64,000 bases of DNA from Brachionus rotundiformis (Eukaryota; Rotifera; Eurotatoria; Ploima; Brachionidae). The notes beneath the pieces were generated by a model. That model ran no database searches. It was not told the DNA's origin and was given only the letters and a program-made list of their open reading frames with translations. Below are positions 26,324-36,445 of the stretch, piece by piece. Position 1 is the stretch's first letter, and each line of letters begins with the position of its first letter. Location of the stretch: contig JAESIW010000162.1 in NCBI GenBank assembly GCA_016802295.1, forward strand, positions 351,802-415,801, read 5' to 3'. The position numbers and the translations under genes are program-made.

Positions 26324-27483
26324 TAGTCAAAGGAGAATCAGGCACTGTCGGAACGCTACTAAATATTATTTACTTAGTTAGAGTTAATTAAATTTATTTT
26401 AATAATTTAGAGACACATAGAAGTCAAAAAAATAATACGTGATTAATTTGTTTCTTACTAATGAGAGGGTTTTTATCATTATAATTAATAAATAATTTTT
26501 AAAAAGACATATCAATTTAAATATTAATTAAAAGAAGTCTTAAATGCTGAATGACCATCAATTTAATTAAATAAAATAGTAACAAATTAAACAAATTGAA
26601 GAATACAATATGAACAGATATTGATCGATAGAGCTATTTTAAATAATATTTGGAAGACATTTAATTAATAATTTAATTTTGTAAGCAAAAATCTTCTCAA
26701 AATGTTTAATCAAAATTTTTAATTAATCAAAAGTCATTAAATTATTATTCATCCTTTTAAAAAAATAAATATTTTTAAAAACTTTATTGCCTTTATTCCA
26801 CTTATTTGCCATAAGTTCTGCCCATTTTCTTATTTATTTTTCATTAATTGTATGTCTTCACAGTCATGTTGACATTAGAATTTAAAAAAAAATTTTTTTC
26901 CAACTCAACTATGAGCTTTGTGATTTTTATAAAATTTGAAAATAATTTTTCATCAGGTAATTTTAATTTCTTTTTTTTGTTGTTGGTAAAACCGTACAAA
27001 TTTACTTTTAATGTTGAATGCAAAAATTGGAAAGCTGATCCAAAGTTTTGATAGAATAATAACAAAAAATTTAAAAAATAATAAATTGATAAAATTAATT
27101 TAAATTCTAATTTAAAGCTGTATTTTTACATATACATTAAGTCATCTATTTTTATGCTCGAAACCATATTTAATTTAATTTAATTTAATTTAATCTAATT
27201 ATAAAAAAATCTTTTTTCGTATTAATTTGAATTATATTCGGAGAGAAAATATTTTTTCGCTGTAGTAAACTTACCAATTTACTTCTTGGTTACAATGTTA
27301 TAAAAAAGAGACTTTTTATTTTTATTTAATTTGATTACTCAATTAGAAAATTAGTTTTGGAAAATAAAAAACTTTACTTTTTTTACATAAAAATAATTTA
27401 TTTTTAAAAAATTCACAATTTTGTTGCCAAAATGAAAAAAACAAAATAAAAATTATAAAAAAAAAATAAATAAAAAAAATTCT

Positions 27484-28443
27484 TCAAGCTAGAGCTAGCT
27501 CGTAAAGGGTGATTTTGTTATTGCGTGGGGTGCTAATTGAGGAAGCAAACGAGCTGGTCTCTTGACGATTTTCCAACTCGTCCAAAAATGTCTTTATTCT
27601 ATTCACAATTTCATTAAATTCATTTTTGGACTCTATTTTTCTCAAATTTTTTATCTTTTGATTTATGTCTCGTCTGAGCCTTTCCTGAACCTTGTCCAGC
27701 ATGGTCAACTCGCTAAGTTCGCGTATTGAGCGTGACTTTTTTTGGTTAGGCGCAGACAAAAACTCATAATTGGCTAAAAAGTCCTCGTTTCGACTGGCCG
27801 TATCAGGCTGTGTGGCCAAGCTTAGAGCTACATTGGTACTGCGGCGTCTGTGAATGCCGATCCATTTTTCCACATTCAAAGACTTGGCCACTATGGGCTT
27901 CTGGTTCCTCATGATTGACTTCGACTGTGCCTTGAGCTCGTTCTGCTCGTGCTTAAAATTCCAGTTGATTTTCTTTTGGGCATCTTGGTGACTTGTTTTC
28001 TTTGGTTGGTTTAGATAGGCGCTGCTAGATTGCGCCGATCTGAACGTGTACTGCGAGTGTTCGCCTCGATCTGACAAGCACTTTGTCTTAAAGTGGACCT
28101 GAGTGCGGGGCGCAGGTGCCGAGTGGACCATCTTGTGACGGTTCTGCACATAAAAGCTGCCCGAATTAAAATGTTGCTGTTCCTTTGGCAATTTATGTTG
28201 TGCGCTTTTGGACTGCGCCTTTTTGTGGTACGTGGACAGAATTTTGTCGACAAGGCCCTCGGGCACGTGCCTGCTTATCTCCTCGTCATCCAGACTTCTG
28301 GTCACTGTTTGCTTGTACTCGAGCTCGATTTTTTTCCTCATTGTCGAGTCGTCCTTAAGCTTGGGCTTGTCGCTCTTGCCAAACAGCGGACTATTGGTGA
28401 TGGTTATCTTTGGCTTGAGATCATGGCTGGCATTCAAGAACAT
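27484..28443 (-). CDS. Intronless protein of unknown function, 319 aa
   Basis: A single open frame opens MFLNASHDLKPKITITNS and ends YELALA. An in-frame TGA lies six bases before the ATG, which fixes the start. I do not recognise the family. Composition is rich in Lys, Ser, Gln and Asn and looks largely disordered. The C-terminal third (about residues 240-300, TMLDKVQERLRRDINQK and following) is heptad-like and probably a short coiled coil. It has no signal peptide or membrane segment. The coding stretch is clearly GC-richer than its AT-rich surroundings and uses codons like the neighbouring genes, supporting a real gene. The nearest genes are over 2 kb away on both sides, so context gives no clue. 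Confidence 0.75.
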   Translation of the reverse strand: MFLNASHDLKPKITITNSPLFGKSDKPKLKDDSTMRKKIELEYKQTVTRSLDDEEISRHVPEGLVDKILSTYHKKAQSKSAQHKLPKEQQHFNSGSFYVQNRHKMVHSAPAPRTQVHFKTKCLSDRGEHSQYTFRSAQSSSAYLNQPKKTSHQDAQKKINWNFKHEQNELKAQSKSIMRNQKPIVAKSLNVEKWIGIHRRRSTNVALSLATQPDTASRNEDFLANYEFLSAPNQKKSRSIRELSELTMLDKVQERLRRDINQKIKNLRKIESKNEFNEIVNRIKTFLDELENRQETSSFASSISTPRNNKITLYELALA

Positions 28444-30279
28444 TATTCAAGAGCTCGAATCGAATGGCATAGGACTTAAAGTAATAAAATTATTTTGGCA
28501 AAGGCTCGTTGACGATTATAAGAAACATTTATAAGGAAAACAAATATTTTTCTTAGTTTTTTTTTATTATTTCTTTTTATAAAGAATTTAAAATAAAATT
28601 AAAAATAAAAAAAAAAAAACATAAAAATCACCTACAGTTTAATATATAACTATGGAGTCTGATGATTATGGTTACAAAATTGGGCTTACATTTATTGATT
28701 TTGAGCTCTTGATATCCTAACAAGTGCGATAACAGCAAGAAGAAAGTGAACTGCGGGATTAGTGGCTTTAATTAAAATTTAAATTAATTTAATATTTGAT
28801 TTTTGTTTATTGGTATGAAAACAAAATTCATTAAAATTTTGCTTAGTATTCGTTTATTAAAGTAAAGGTAATTTTTGGATAAATGTTTGGCAAAATAGGC
28901 AAGAAAGTTAAATCTTTTATATTTTTTCTTGATTCAATTAGAAAAAAGTTTTTGACTAAGAAAACTTGGCATTTTATTTTATTATTTAATAAATTCAAAA
29001 GAAATAATTTTAATTTTTAAACTCGAAGCCTTGTTAATGTTGCTGATTTCTTTTATTATTTTAATATTAGTCAAATTGGAAATTTTGATTAATTAATTCT
29101 ATTATTCTTTTTTAATTAAGTTTGATTTGTTGATTTTTATTTGGAAGAAAACACGTATCATAAATAAATAAAGATGCATATATATGATTATATTTTTAGA
29201 TTAGATTTTGTCTTTTATTTTAGAATAAAAGTTTAGAAAAATAAAAAAAATTTGTTTCTTCACCTTAGAAAAACAATAACAAACGATTAAAAAACATTTT
29301 AAAAAAGCTAACATATTTATTTTAGAGTCAATTATTTTTTCCAAAAAAAATAAAAAAATTTTGCTAATAATATACTAATAGTAGAGATATTAAAAATCAA
29401 TATTTCAGTTATTTTTTTATTTGTAATAATGGTCTAAAATAATAATTTTAGTGATGATTTTTTTTTAAATCAAGTACCAAGTTAGAATGGTTTAATAAGT
29501 GCCTTAATTGAAAAATAAAGATAGAACGGTGCTTATTTTTTAGGATACATTTTAAAAAATATAAATTAAAGATTCAAAAAAGAGTTGAAAATTAATAAAA
29601 AATAAATTTCACTTAAATAAAAAGATAACAAAAGAAAAAAGTGCAGAATATAACATGGACAAATATGGACAAATATAGAGAGCAATGGATCAACCAGCCA
29701 TTTGGGGAAAAGGCTGCTAATTTAAGACTTCCAAAATAAAAGAGCAAATGATGGCATTTTAAAGCAACAGAGCTATGTTACAGAATTTGAGCCTAAGGAT
29801 CAGCAGACTTAAAATTACTATTTATACTTCATTATCTACTTGAATCAATTAAATGAATTTTATTAATTTAAAGTCACTTTGACTTTTTTTTGAATAACTG
29901 ATAAGATTATTTTTTCTTAATGAGAGTGCTTTTATTGTTATTAATAATTTTTAAAAATATAAATGGAGCGTTTTTATTTTATAATCTAATTTTTGTGATA
30001 TTTTCATTTAAAAAATTAACAACACTAGCATCCTTATGGTTAATTATTATTTGTATACAAAGACGTTCTTTTATGTTTTGATTTTCTTAAAAAATTTAAT
30101 TATTTTAAAAATTTTAATCAAAATAAACAAAAAAATAGTCTAAACTAAATTCTGTATCTACATTCAAATAATTTATTTGATTGATTAGAAGAAAATTCAA
30201 AAATAAGATTTGAACAAAAAAGTTTATCTCAAAAATTACAATTCATTAAGAAATAGTTAATTTTTTTCTATTAAAGAGT

Positions 30280-30430
30280 TTAAATAACATTAAAACTATT
30301 TAGGTTCTTTGCTTTTTCTACGTCTTCTGAGAGTTTATTCCATCCATTCACAATTCTATTTTAATAGACAATATTTTATTCGTTCACTAGATAGACAATA
30401 GCTATTTCTCCTCAATTCGTATTATTATTT
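30280..30430 (-). mobile_element. LINE fragment A, distal part
   Basis: On the minus strand the sequence reads RIVNGWNKLSEDVEKAKNLN SF, preceded by a degenerate RRNSYCLSSERIKYCLL phrase. This is the last section of a CR1/L2-like reverse transcriptase. It is separated from its likely upstream part (31220-31440) by fragment B, suggesting nested insertion. Confidence 0.65.
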
Positions 30431-30479
30431 TATTTATTTATTTGTTTTCTGCACCAAGCTAAAACTCCTTCAGATTAAA

Positions 30480-31165
30480 ATAAAGTTAAAATAAAATAAT
30501 TAAAAAAAAAAAGTTTAAAAATAAGTTTAAATGTAATAAGAATATAATAAAGATAAAGTAAAAAAGTTTAATAAAGAAGAAAATTAAAATTAAAATTGGA
30601 TATGTTGAATAAAGTTTATTAAAGAGATACAGGATACATATTTTAGATAATTGATTGTTCACGGAAAAAAGAAGAAATAGTAAGATGGCAATTACACAAT
30701 GGAGTCGGGTATTCGAGATATCTTGACTCGAAACCTGCTTTATATTCTTCGACCAGCTTGGCAACTGATGGAACAGAGTTACTTAAACCAGCCTTAACAT
30801 ATCTCTCACTCAGTTCAAAAAGTCGATCCGAGACGGTTATTAAAGACGGTTATTTAAGTTTATTTAAAGCCTCGTGGTGTAGTATGTTGGAGGGAGTATC
30901 AAATTTTAGTTTAAGAATAAACCTAACGGCAGAGTTTTGAATAACCTGAATTTTTTTAATATTATTTTCCGATAATGAATTCAAACAAGGAGAGCAACAA
31001 TCTATGATTGATCCAATGAGTGATCCATATAACTTAAGATCAAAAACAGGAGGTTCTTTATTATATTTTGAAAACATGACTAAACATGATTTCGCAACTA
31101 AAATTTTCATTTTCCATTTGAAAAGCCATTTTTCTAATTCATCTAAAGTATTTATTCATCTAACT
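30480..31165 (-). mobile_element. LINE fragment B (inserted into fragment A)
   Basis: The minus strand encodes LEKWLFKWKMKILVAKSCLV, then LKLYGSLIGSIIDCCSPCLN and QVIQNSAVRFILKLK. After a frame change near 30845 it reads LSERYVKAGLSNSVPSVAKL and YLEYPTPLCN before a stop near 30650. These are the post-catalytic and C-terminal parts of a reverse transcriptase. An AT-rich tail of AAATA-type repeats ends near 30430. The catalytic motifs are missing, so the copy is 5' truncated and frameshifted. Confidence 0.75.
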
Positions 31166-31219
31166 TACTGATTTTTCTTATAAATAAATAAACAAATATT
31201 CGTCTCTTTGACTATCAGT

Positions 31220-31440
31220 TTTTGTATAGTGTCTAATTAATTCTTTTATTAAATTTAATTTCTTCATAATTGTTTACCAATTTGTCCATCTGAATTAGAT
31301 CACCTCTTAATCTTCTTGTACTCAAATTAGCCCTTCTTCGAACTCTCTCAAGTTCATTTATATCTTTTTCTAAATAAGTAAACTATGCATTGATAGCATA
31401 CACACCAGGTGCGCTCTTACCATTGAACAATAGAATAATT
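31220..31440 (-). mobile_element. LINE fragment A, proximal part
   Basis: Minus-strand reading gives ELERVRRRANLSTRRLRGDL IQMDKLVNNYEE. This matches the 'yeeRL..L.l..l..RR.RgDlI..yKi..g' segment that precedes the C-terminus of CR1/L2-like reverse transcriptases. An upstream stop and frame changes show it is dead. Confidence 0.65.
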
Positions 31441-31690
31441 TGTCTCGCTACGAGGTAAAGACAATTGAATTACTTTAATAATTTTATACTTTTGGTACTT
31501 TTTGTGCTTTATGGCATATTTAATTTAAAATTTAAATTAATAAATAGTTCAATTATTTATTTTCATTTTTACCAAAAGTTCTCTAATCCACACCAAAGCG
31601 AATTTCTAAACCAGGGCTCCGCAAAGAACGAATCAAAGATAAAAAAAAAATACCAAAAAGTACATAATCTCTTACTATTTAAATCTAATT

Positions 31691-32143
31691 GTCAAGGCAG
31701 TGAAATTTGGAACAAAAAACAAAAACAAAATGTCAAAAATGCCAAAGCTCAAGTTCAGCAGGAGTAAAACATGTTCCGTGAATTGTAGCACCTGGTACAT
31801 GCTTTGTACCACCAATATTATGATACTGCGAAACTCTGCAATAAGTCTGCAGTATTCAGAACTTTGTGGACAAAGGATGTACCAGGTGTTTCAACTTACA
31901 GAGCATGTTTTGCTTTTTCAGAACTTGAGCTTTGGCATTTTTGATATTTTTTCGTTGTTTTTGTACTAAAATTCACAATGTCCGAATTTTGCATGGTTTT
32001 GCAGAATCATAATATTGGTGGTACAAAGGTTGTACCAGGTGCTCAATTCACGGAACATGTTTTACTCCTGCTGAACTTGAGCTTTGGCATTTTTGACATT
32101 TTTTTTTTGTTTTTTGTTCCAAATTTCACCATGCCATTGTCTA
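31691..32143. repeat. Foldback (inverted-repeat) element with an internal third copy
   Basis: The left arm (about 31691-31840) and right arm (about 31999-32143) are inverted copies of the same ~140-bp unit. Shared words include AAATGCCAAAGCTCAAGTTC, AGTAAAACATGTTCCGTGAA and GGTACAAAG; the right arm carries their reverse complements. A diverged third copy in right-arm orientation fills part of the centre (about 31880-31985). No coding frame of substance exists. The structure could fold into a long hairpin and looks like a foldback or MITE-type transposable element. It lies about 500 bp upstream of RNPS1. Confidence 0.8.
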
Positions 32144-32639
32144 TACATGGTCGCTACAGAAATACTTAAATGCTCTTTTAAAAATTGTAAATTAAAAATA
32201 ATAAAAGATAAAAATAATTTTTCCAATTAAATTTTAAGTAAATATTTATTATTTCTAAATCTGATACTATTTTCCCAAATAATTTAGCACAAGTTGTGCC
32301 AATTTTTAACCATTTTGCCAAATATTAAACATATAAGCAGCAAAATTAAAATTGAAAAGACAAATTATTAATTTTTATTTGATGGTTTAAATAATAGAAT
32401 AAAAAATAATCAATTTTGGCTAATTTCGAGCTTTGCTCAGACAACCATCTGCAAAAATCCACACCTGACTAAATGTTAAGTTAGTTTTGCACTCAAAGCG
32501 ATTTGACCCGTCGCGCATGTATTCAAATCTAAAGTCATGATGGAAACAATAAATTTTTGTTCATTTTTAAAAATTCGACTGAATCGCTTAAAACAGTTAA
32601 ATATAAAGAATATACAAAAATAATCTAGAAGAGACAAGA

Positions 32640-33485
32640 ATGCCCAAATCAAAGCGAAGCAGCTCAGAGTAAGTCTTGTGGCGACCACGCGCCATCCGTT
32701 TACTTAAAGTTAACTTTTTCAAGATCAAGTACAGGCAGTTCGAAATCATCAGGTTCGAGCTCGTCACGAAGCTCGAGATCATCCAGCCGCAGCTCGCGCT
32801 CCAGAAGCAAATCAGCCGAACGGTCCAAGAAAACCACCGATCAAGTGGACCAAAAGTCCAAGTAACCTGGCAAACTAAACTCTTAAACCCTGAAGCTTAC
32901 TGTTGATTTAGAAGCCCCAGTCGAAAGTCGCCGGCCAAGGAGGAGAAGCAAGAGCCGACCAAATCGGCCAGGATCTACATTGGCAAGCTGACGCGCAACG
33001 TGACCAAAGATCACGTCATCGAAATATTCGCCACATACGGCGAAATAAAGCATGTCGAGATCCCGTTCGACCATGTGCACCAGATGTTCAACAAGGGCTA
33101 TGCGTACGTGGAGTACGAGAAGGCCGAGTGCGCCGAGCTCGCCTGTAAATACATGGACGGCGGTCAGATAGACGGTGTGGAGATACGGGTCAGTATCACT
33201 CAGCCACCGCCGCCGCCCAAGCCCCGGTACGACTACAGACGGGACCGGAGCAGGGAGCGCGGCAGGAACTACTCGCCTCGCAGGGGCCGGTCGCCGCCGC
33301 GCAGACGCAGTCCCGAGCGCCGCCGCACCCCCAACGGCGCTGCCGGCAGGAACTCCAGTCCTGGCCGCAGACGCTCGCGCTCGCCCATCAACAGGTCCCG
33401 CTCTTCTAGATCGCCCAGGAACAGGCCCGGTCGCAAGGACCGCTCCAGCTCGTCCAGCAGCCGATCCAGCTCCAAATCGGACTAA
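32640..33485 (+). CDS. RNPS1: RNPS1, SR-related RNA-binding subunit of ASAP/PSAP and exon junction complexes
   Basis: Three exons (32640-32668, 32730-32861, 32912-33485) join to 244 aa, against about 305 in human. An N-terminal Ser/Arg-rich region leads to one RRM (about residues 70-150) with RNP2 IYIGKL and RNP1 KGYAYVEY. The segment RNVTKDHVIEIFATYGEIKH and the phrase MDGGQIDGVEI are near-identical to animal RNPS1. The C-terminus is a basic RS/RP tract. RNPS1 is nuclear, joins the ASAP (with Acinus and SAP18) and PSAP complexes, and modulates splicing and nonsense-mediated decay. The exons are strikingly GC-rich compared with the flanks. SAP18, its direct complex partner, is 23 kb away. A TCTAG acceptor-like site lies 12 bp before the ATG. 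Confidence 0.94.
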
Positions 33486-35309
33486 TTATTTCAAATTAGA
33501 AATTAATAGATTTATGTGTATATAAAAAAATGGAAAATAAAAATATAAAAATTAAAAAAAAAATATTAATTAATATTATTTTTGTTTTTTATTAATAAAC
33601 TTTTAACAAAGTAGAAAAAGAATTTATTTTTATCATTTTCAAGTGAAATATTGATTTAGAAAAAAAATTGTTTTTTTTTTTTTTTGTTTGTTTTAGTTTG
33701 ATACAATTGATTATTGGTGATGGTGGCATTTAATGGCAAAATTTTGAGCATAAAAATCGACATCTTGGAACAAAGTAAGACTTTTTTTTAGGACAAAAAT
33801 TTTGGTCTCTTTGGATCTCATGCGAAAGCAAGTTGGGGTACTTTGGGAAAAGAGCGGCGTTCTAGTCGCCCTAAAGAAACAACTATCGCTTTAATTCGTC
33901 AGCCTGGCCAAACACAAATTATTGACGACAATTTGTATTGATAGTGGAGAATAGTCAGATTCTGGTTCAATAGTTATTGAGCTATGTATTGCCAAGAAAA
34001 AAAGGGTTCAAGTTGAAATGACCAGTTAATAGAAACAAGAAGATATATAAATGTTATTTTTTTTATATTAATTAAGAGTCTTCTAGCGATTCAAACATTG
34101 AGAAAGAATATGTTACTGAAGCTACAGTGGATTTACCAAGAAAACGAGGAAGACCAAAGAAATCAACAAATTAGGGAAAAAAAACAAAAATAAATTAATC
34201 GTTTATATTTTTTTATATTTTGTCATTTAAATAAATATTTTCGTCACTAAAATTAGTTTTTTTTTGTCTATAAATAAGGTTTTATTTTGTCAGTGAAAAA
34301 TTATAAAAAAAGTCATCTCAATATATAAATTTGTCAGTCTTTAAGTTTTTTTGTCAGAATAATTAGTTAGTCAGCTAAAACAAATTAAATTAGTCACCAC
34401 TTTTAGTTATTTTTGTCATCTTAAAAAAATTTAATTTTTCACCCCGAAAAAATATAAGCCATTAATTATCAATAAATAAGAGTGATCACTACTTCAGTAT
34501 TTTTGTTTCTAAATTGCATAAAAATAAGTGATAATTATAAAATCTAATGCTATGAATTTAATTTCAATTAGATTTTTTTGACTGATCTGATACAATTTTT
34601 TATACATTTGAACAATTTAATAAATAATTATTTTTTAATAATTTTTTTTTAAACAGTATAAATAATAGTAGTAAAACCAATTAGTAAAAAATTTATATGA
34701 AAAGCAATTTTAGAATTGAGAATATAAAACTCTAATTCTTAAGAATTATCGCCCGATTAGAGATTCATTTGGTATCAGATAACCCAGAACCCTTATTATT
34801 ATTTTAATACTTAAATTTTAAGAAGTATGATTTTTTTAAGTGATACCACAAATATGTCAAGAAAGACTATTATGGAAAAAAATTAATGGCACTGTTAGAA
34901 GATGCTGAACCTTTGGTAAAGAACTAGAGAGGCTTTTGTACTACTTTTGCTTATTTACAAGATTGCGAGTCCTTTGAACTATTTCAGAGACTTAATAAAA
35001 TCTAAAATCTAAAATTAATCTAAAATTTGATAGTTTCATTTGATATTTTCGTTTTTGTTAAAAATAAATCTGTTGTATCTTAAATAAAAATTGTGTACAT
35101 GATTTTAAAGGGCCAATTTTTTGTTACATATTCTTAAAAAGGCTAAAACTGGTCATTTATTAAGAAAAACTTGTATATGGGCTAGTCTTATTTTTTTGGT
35201 TATAAGCCGCGCACCACCAGGTTTCAACAGACCAGTCTCAAAAATAAAATAAAGGAAGTGCACCCAAAAGATAGACTCAGAAGACCAATCACCTAATTAA
35301 TCATATTTA
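33486..35309. other. Intergenic region with unresolved short coding-like pieces
   Basis: Mostly AT-rich. Two short plus-strand open stretches stand out. 33792-33941 follows a TTTTTTTAG acceptor and encodes DKNFGLFGSHAKASWGTLGK ERRSSRPKE. 34077-34174 follows an ATTAAG acceptor and ends with an AT-hook, RKRGRPKK, and a stop. I could not join them in a common frame, so they may be a decayed gene or transposon remnant. An ATG at 33720 opens another short frame. The interval 34850-34990 looks like decayed repeat. Confidence 0.35.
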
Positions 35310-36275
35310 TTCATTTGAACTTATTTGACCAATTAATTAACCAACGCATGAGCATAGACCAAAATTTAAGAGTGATAAAAATTTTACCATTTTTTACAGC
35401 GCACGGATAGTGGAACATTTTGCCACAAGACAACACTTTACAAATTAGGGTGGCTCCGTACTTTTCACAATTCGAGCATTTCTTTAAAAAATTATTCTAT
35501 TACCTAATTATACAAAAAAATATCAATGTACATATTCTTTTGATTCAGTGATTGATTTTTCCAGACCGTGGACCTTGTTTTCAAACACAAAAATGTCTTT
35601 GGTCCATACAGCACAGCCTTCGTGGACAAACATCTCCTCACAGTCCGAGTCAGAGTCATTTTGTTGCTCTTTGTAGTAAGGTCCGAACAATTCACCAATG
35701 CCGTACACTTCGTTTGATGACAAGTGGCAAAATGAGCAAACATTTGCTTCATTCAGTGTCTCATTTAATTTGGGAATTTTTGGCACAGACTTTTCTCTTG
35801 GCACAATTGTCTTATACTTGCCTAAATCATCTTCATCATTCAAACTAATTGTCTGATTTTTGACCACATAGCTTGAGCATTCGATCCAATTGTGTTTGAT
35901 TTGAACTTTTTGGCATATTTTCTGAACAACTGGACCACTTGTAGTCGTTTGCTTGCCATTTGAGTCTTGCACTTTGCGCGACTTTTTTTGTGATAAATTT
36001 GAATTTTTAAATGATTTTATAAATTTTTCTGTATCAGAATCAATGCTATTTTTGGCTTTGATTTTGAGTCTCTTGCGTCCAGCTCTTTTTTTCAAAGGTG
36101 CTGAAAATCATAATCATAAACAACACCACCACCAACAACAAAGACAAATTAACTTACCTTTTTTAGTCTTTAATTTATTTGGATTAGGTTTTCTAGTTCT
36201 TTTTTTGCGCACCTTGCTCTGAACTTCCTGACCATGGTCACTGCCACTTTTCTCAGCCTCATCATTAGATATCAT
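35310..36275 (-). CDS. Extended PHD (ePHD) finger protein, TCF20/RAI1-like
   Basis: Three exons were joined: 36275-36158, 36100-35532 and 35481-35398. The N-terminus is very basic (VRKKRTRKPNPNKLKTKK and KKRAGRKRLKIK), fitting a nuclear DNA- or chromatin-binding protein. The ePHD begins with CSFC, continues with GELFGPYY and FVHEGCAVWTKDIFV, and crosses the intron into KCSNCEKYGATLICK and CGKMFHYPCA. This order and spacing match the ePHD of TCF20, RAI1 and relatives, which binds nucleosomes. The expected final C-x-x-H pair was not found. Reading on without splicing gives about 28 more residues to a TGA near 35310, but these lack both ligands, so the 3' end is uncertain. A TTTATAG acceptor-like site lies 13 bp before the ATG, and the gene starts 170 bp after RABGEF1 ends. 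Confidence 0.75.
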
Positions 36276-36445
36276 TTTAACTCAACTGCTATAAATAAAT
36301 AATTATTATCAAAATAAGAAAGAAAATAATTTTTCATTATAAGCAAAATTAAATTTAAAAATAAGCACTTTTTTGATATAAATTTTTTTATTTAAAAAAA
36401 ATGTATAAACCGGTTATAAACTTAAGAAAAGATAATTTTTTTATA

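Larger units (their letters stand above)
25255..27483. other. Intergenic MEF2 to the unrecognised minus-strand gene
   Basis: The two genes converge on this AT-rich region. It holds an (AAT)n microsatellite close to the MEF2 stop, a LINE fragment at about 26060-26323 with its 3' tail to about 26520, and a (TTTAA)n patch near 27172-27195. Nothing else with coding character was seen. Confidence 0.6.
28444..32639. other. Transposon-rich intergenic region
   Basis: No host gene was found. From 28.5 to 30.2 kb the sequence is AT-rich. A possible retroelement tail lies at about 29640-29960 and matches the tail of the fragment near 26.4 kb. From 30.28 to 31.44 kb there are nested LINE fragments, and at 31.69-32.14 kb a foldback repeat. 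These are listed separately. The last 400 bp should hold the RNPS1 promoter. Confidence 0.6.

Noticed and set aside
30486..30764. Minus-strand hydrophobic frame of 92 codons resembling a membrane protein
   Set aside because: The hydrophobicity comes from AT-rich sequence, and the frame overlaps the tail of LINE fragment B.
33720..34174. A possible small AT-hook gene on the plus strand
   Set aside because: Acceptor-like sites precede two open stretches, but no combination of donors keeps frame to the start at 33720. It was kept only as an unresolved note.
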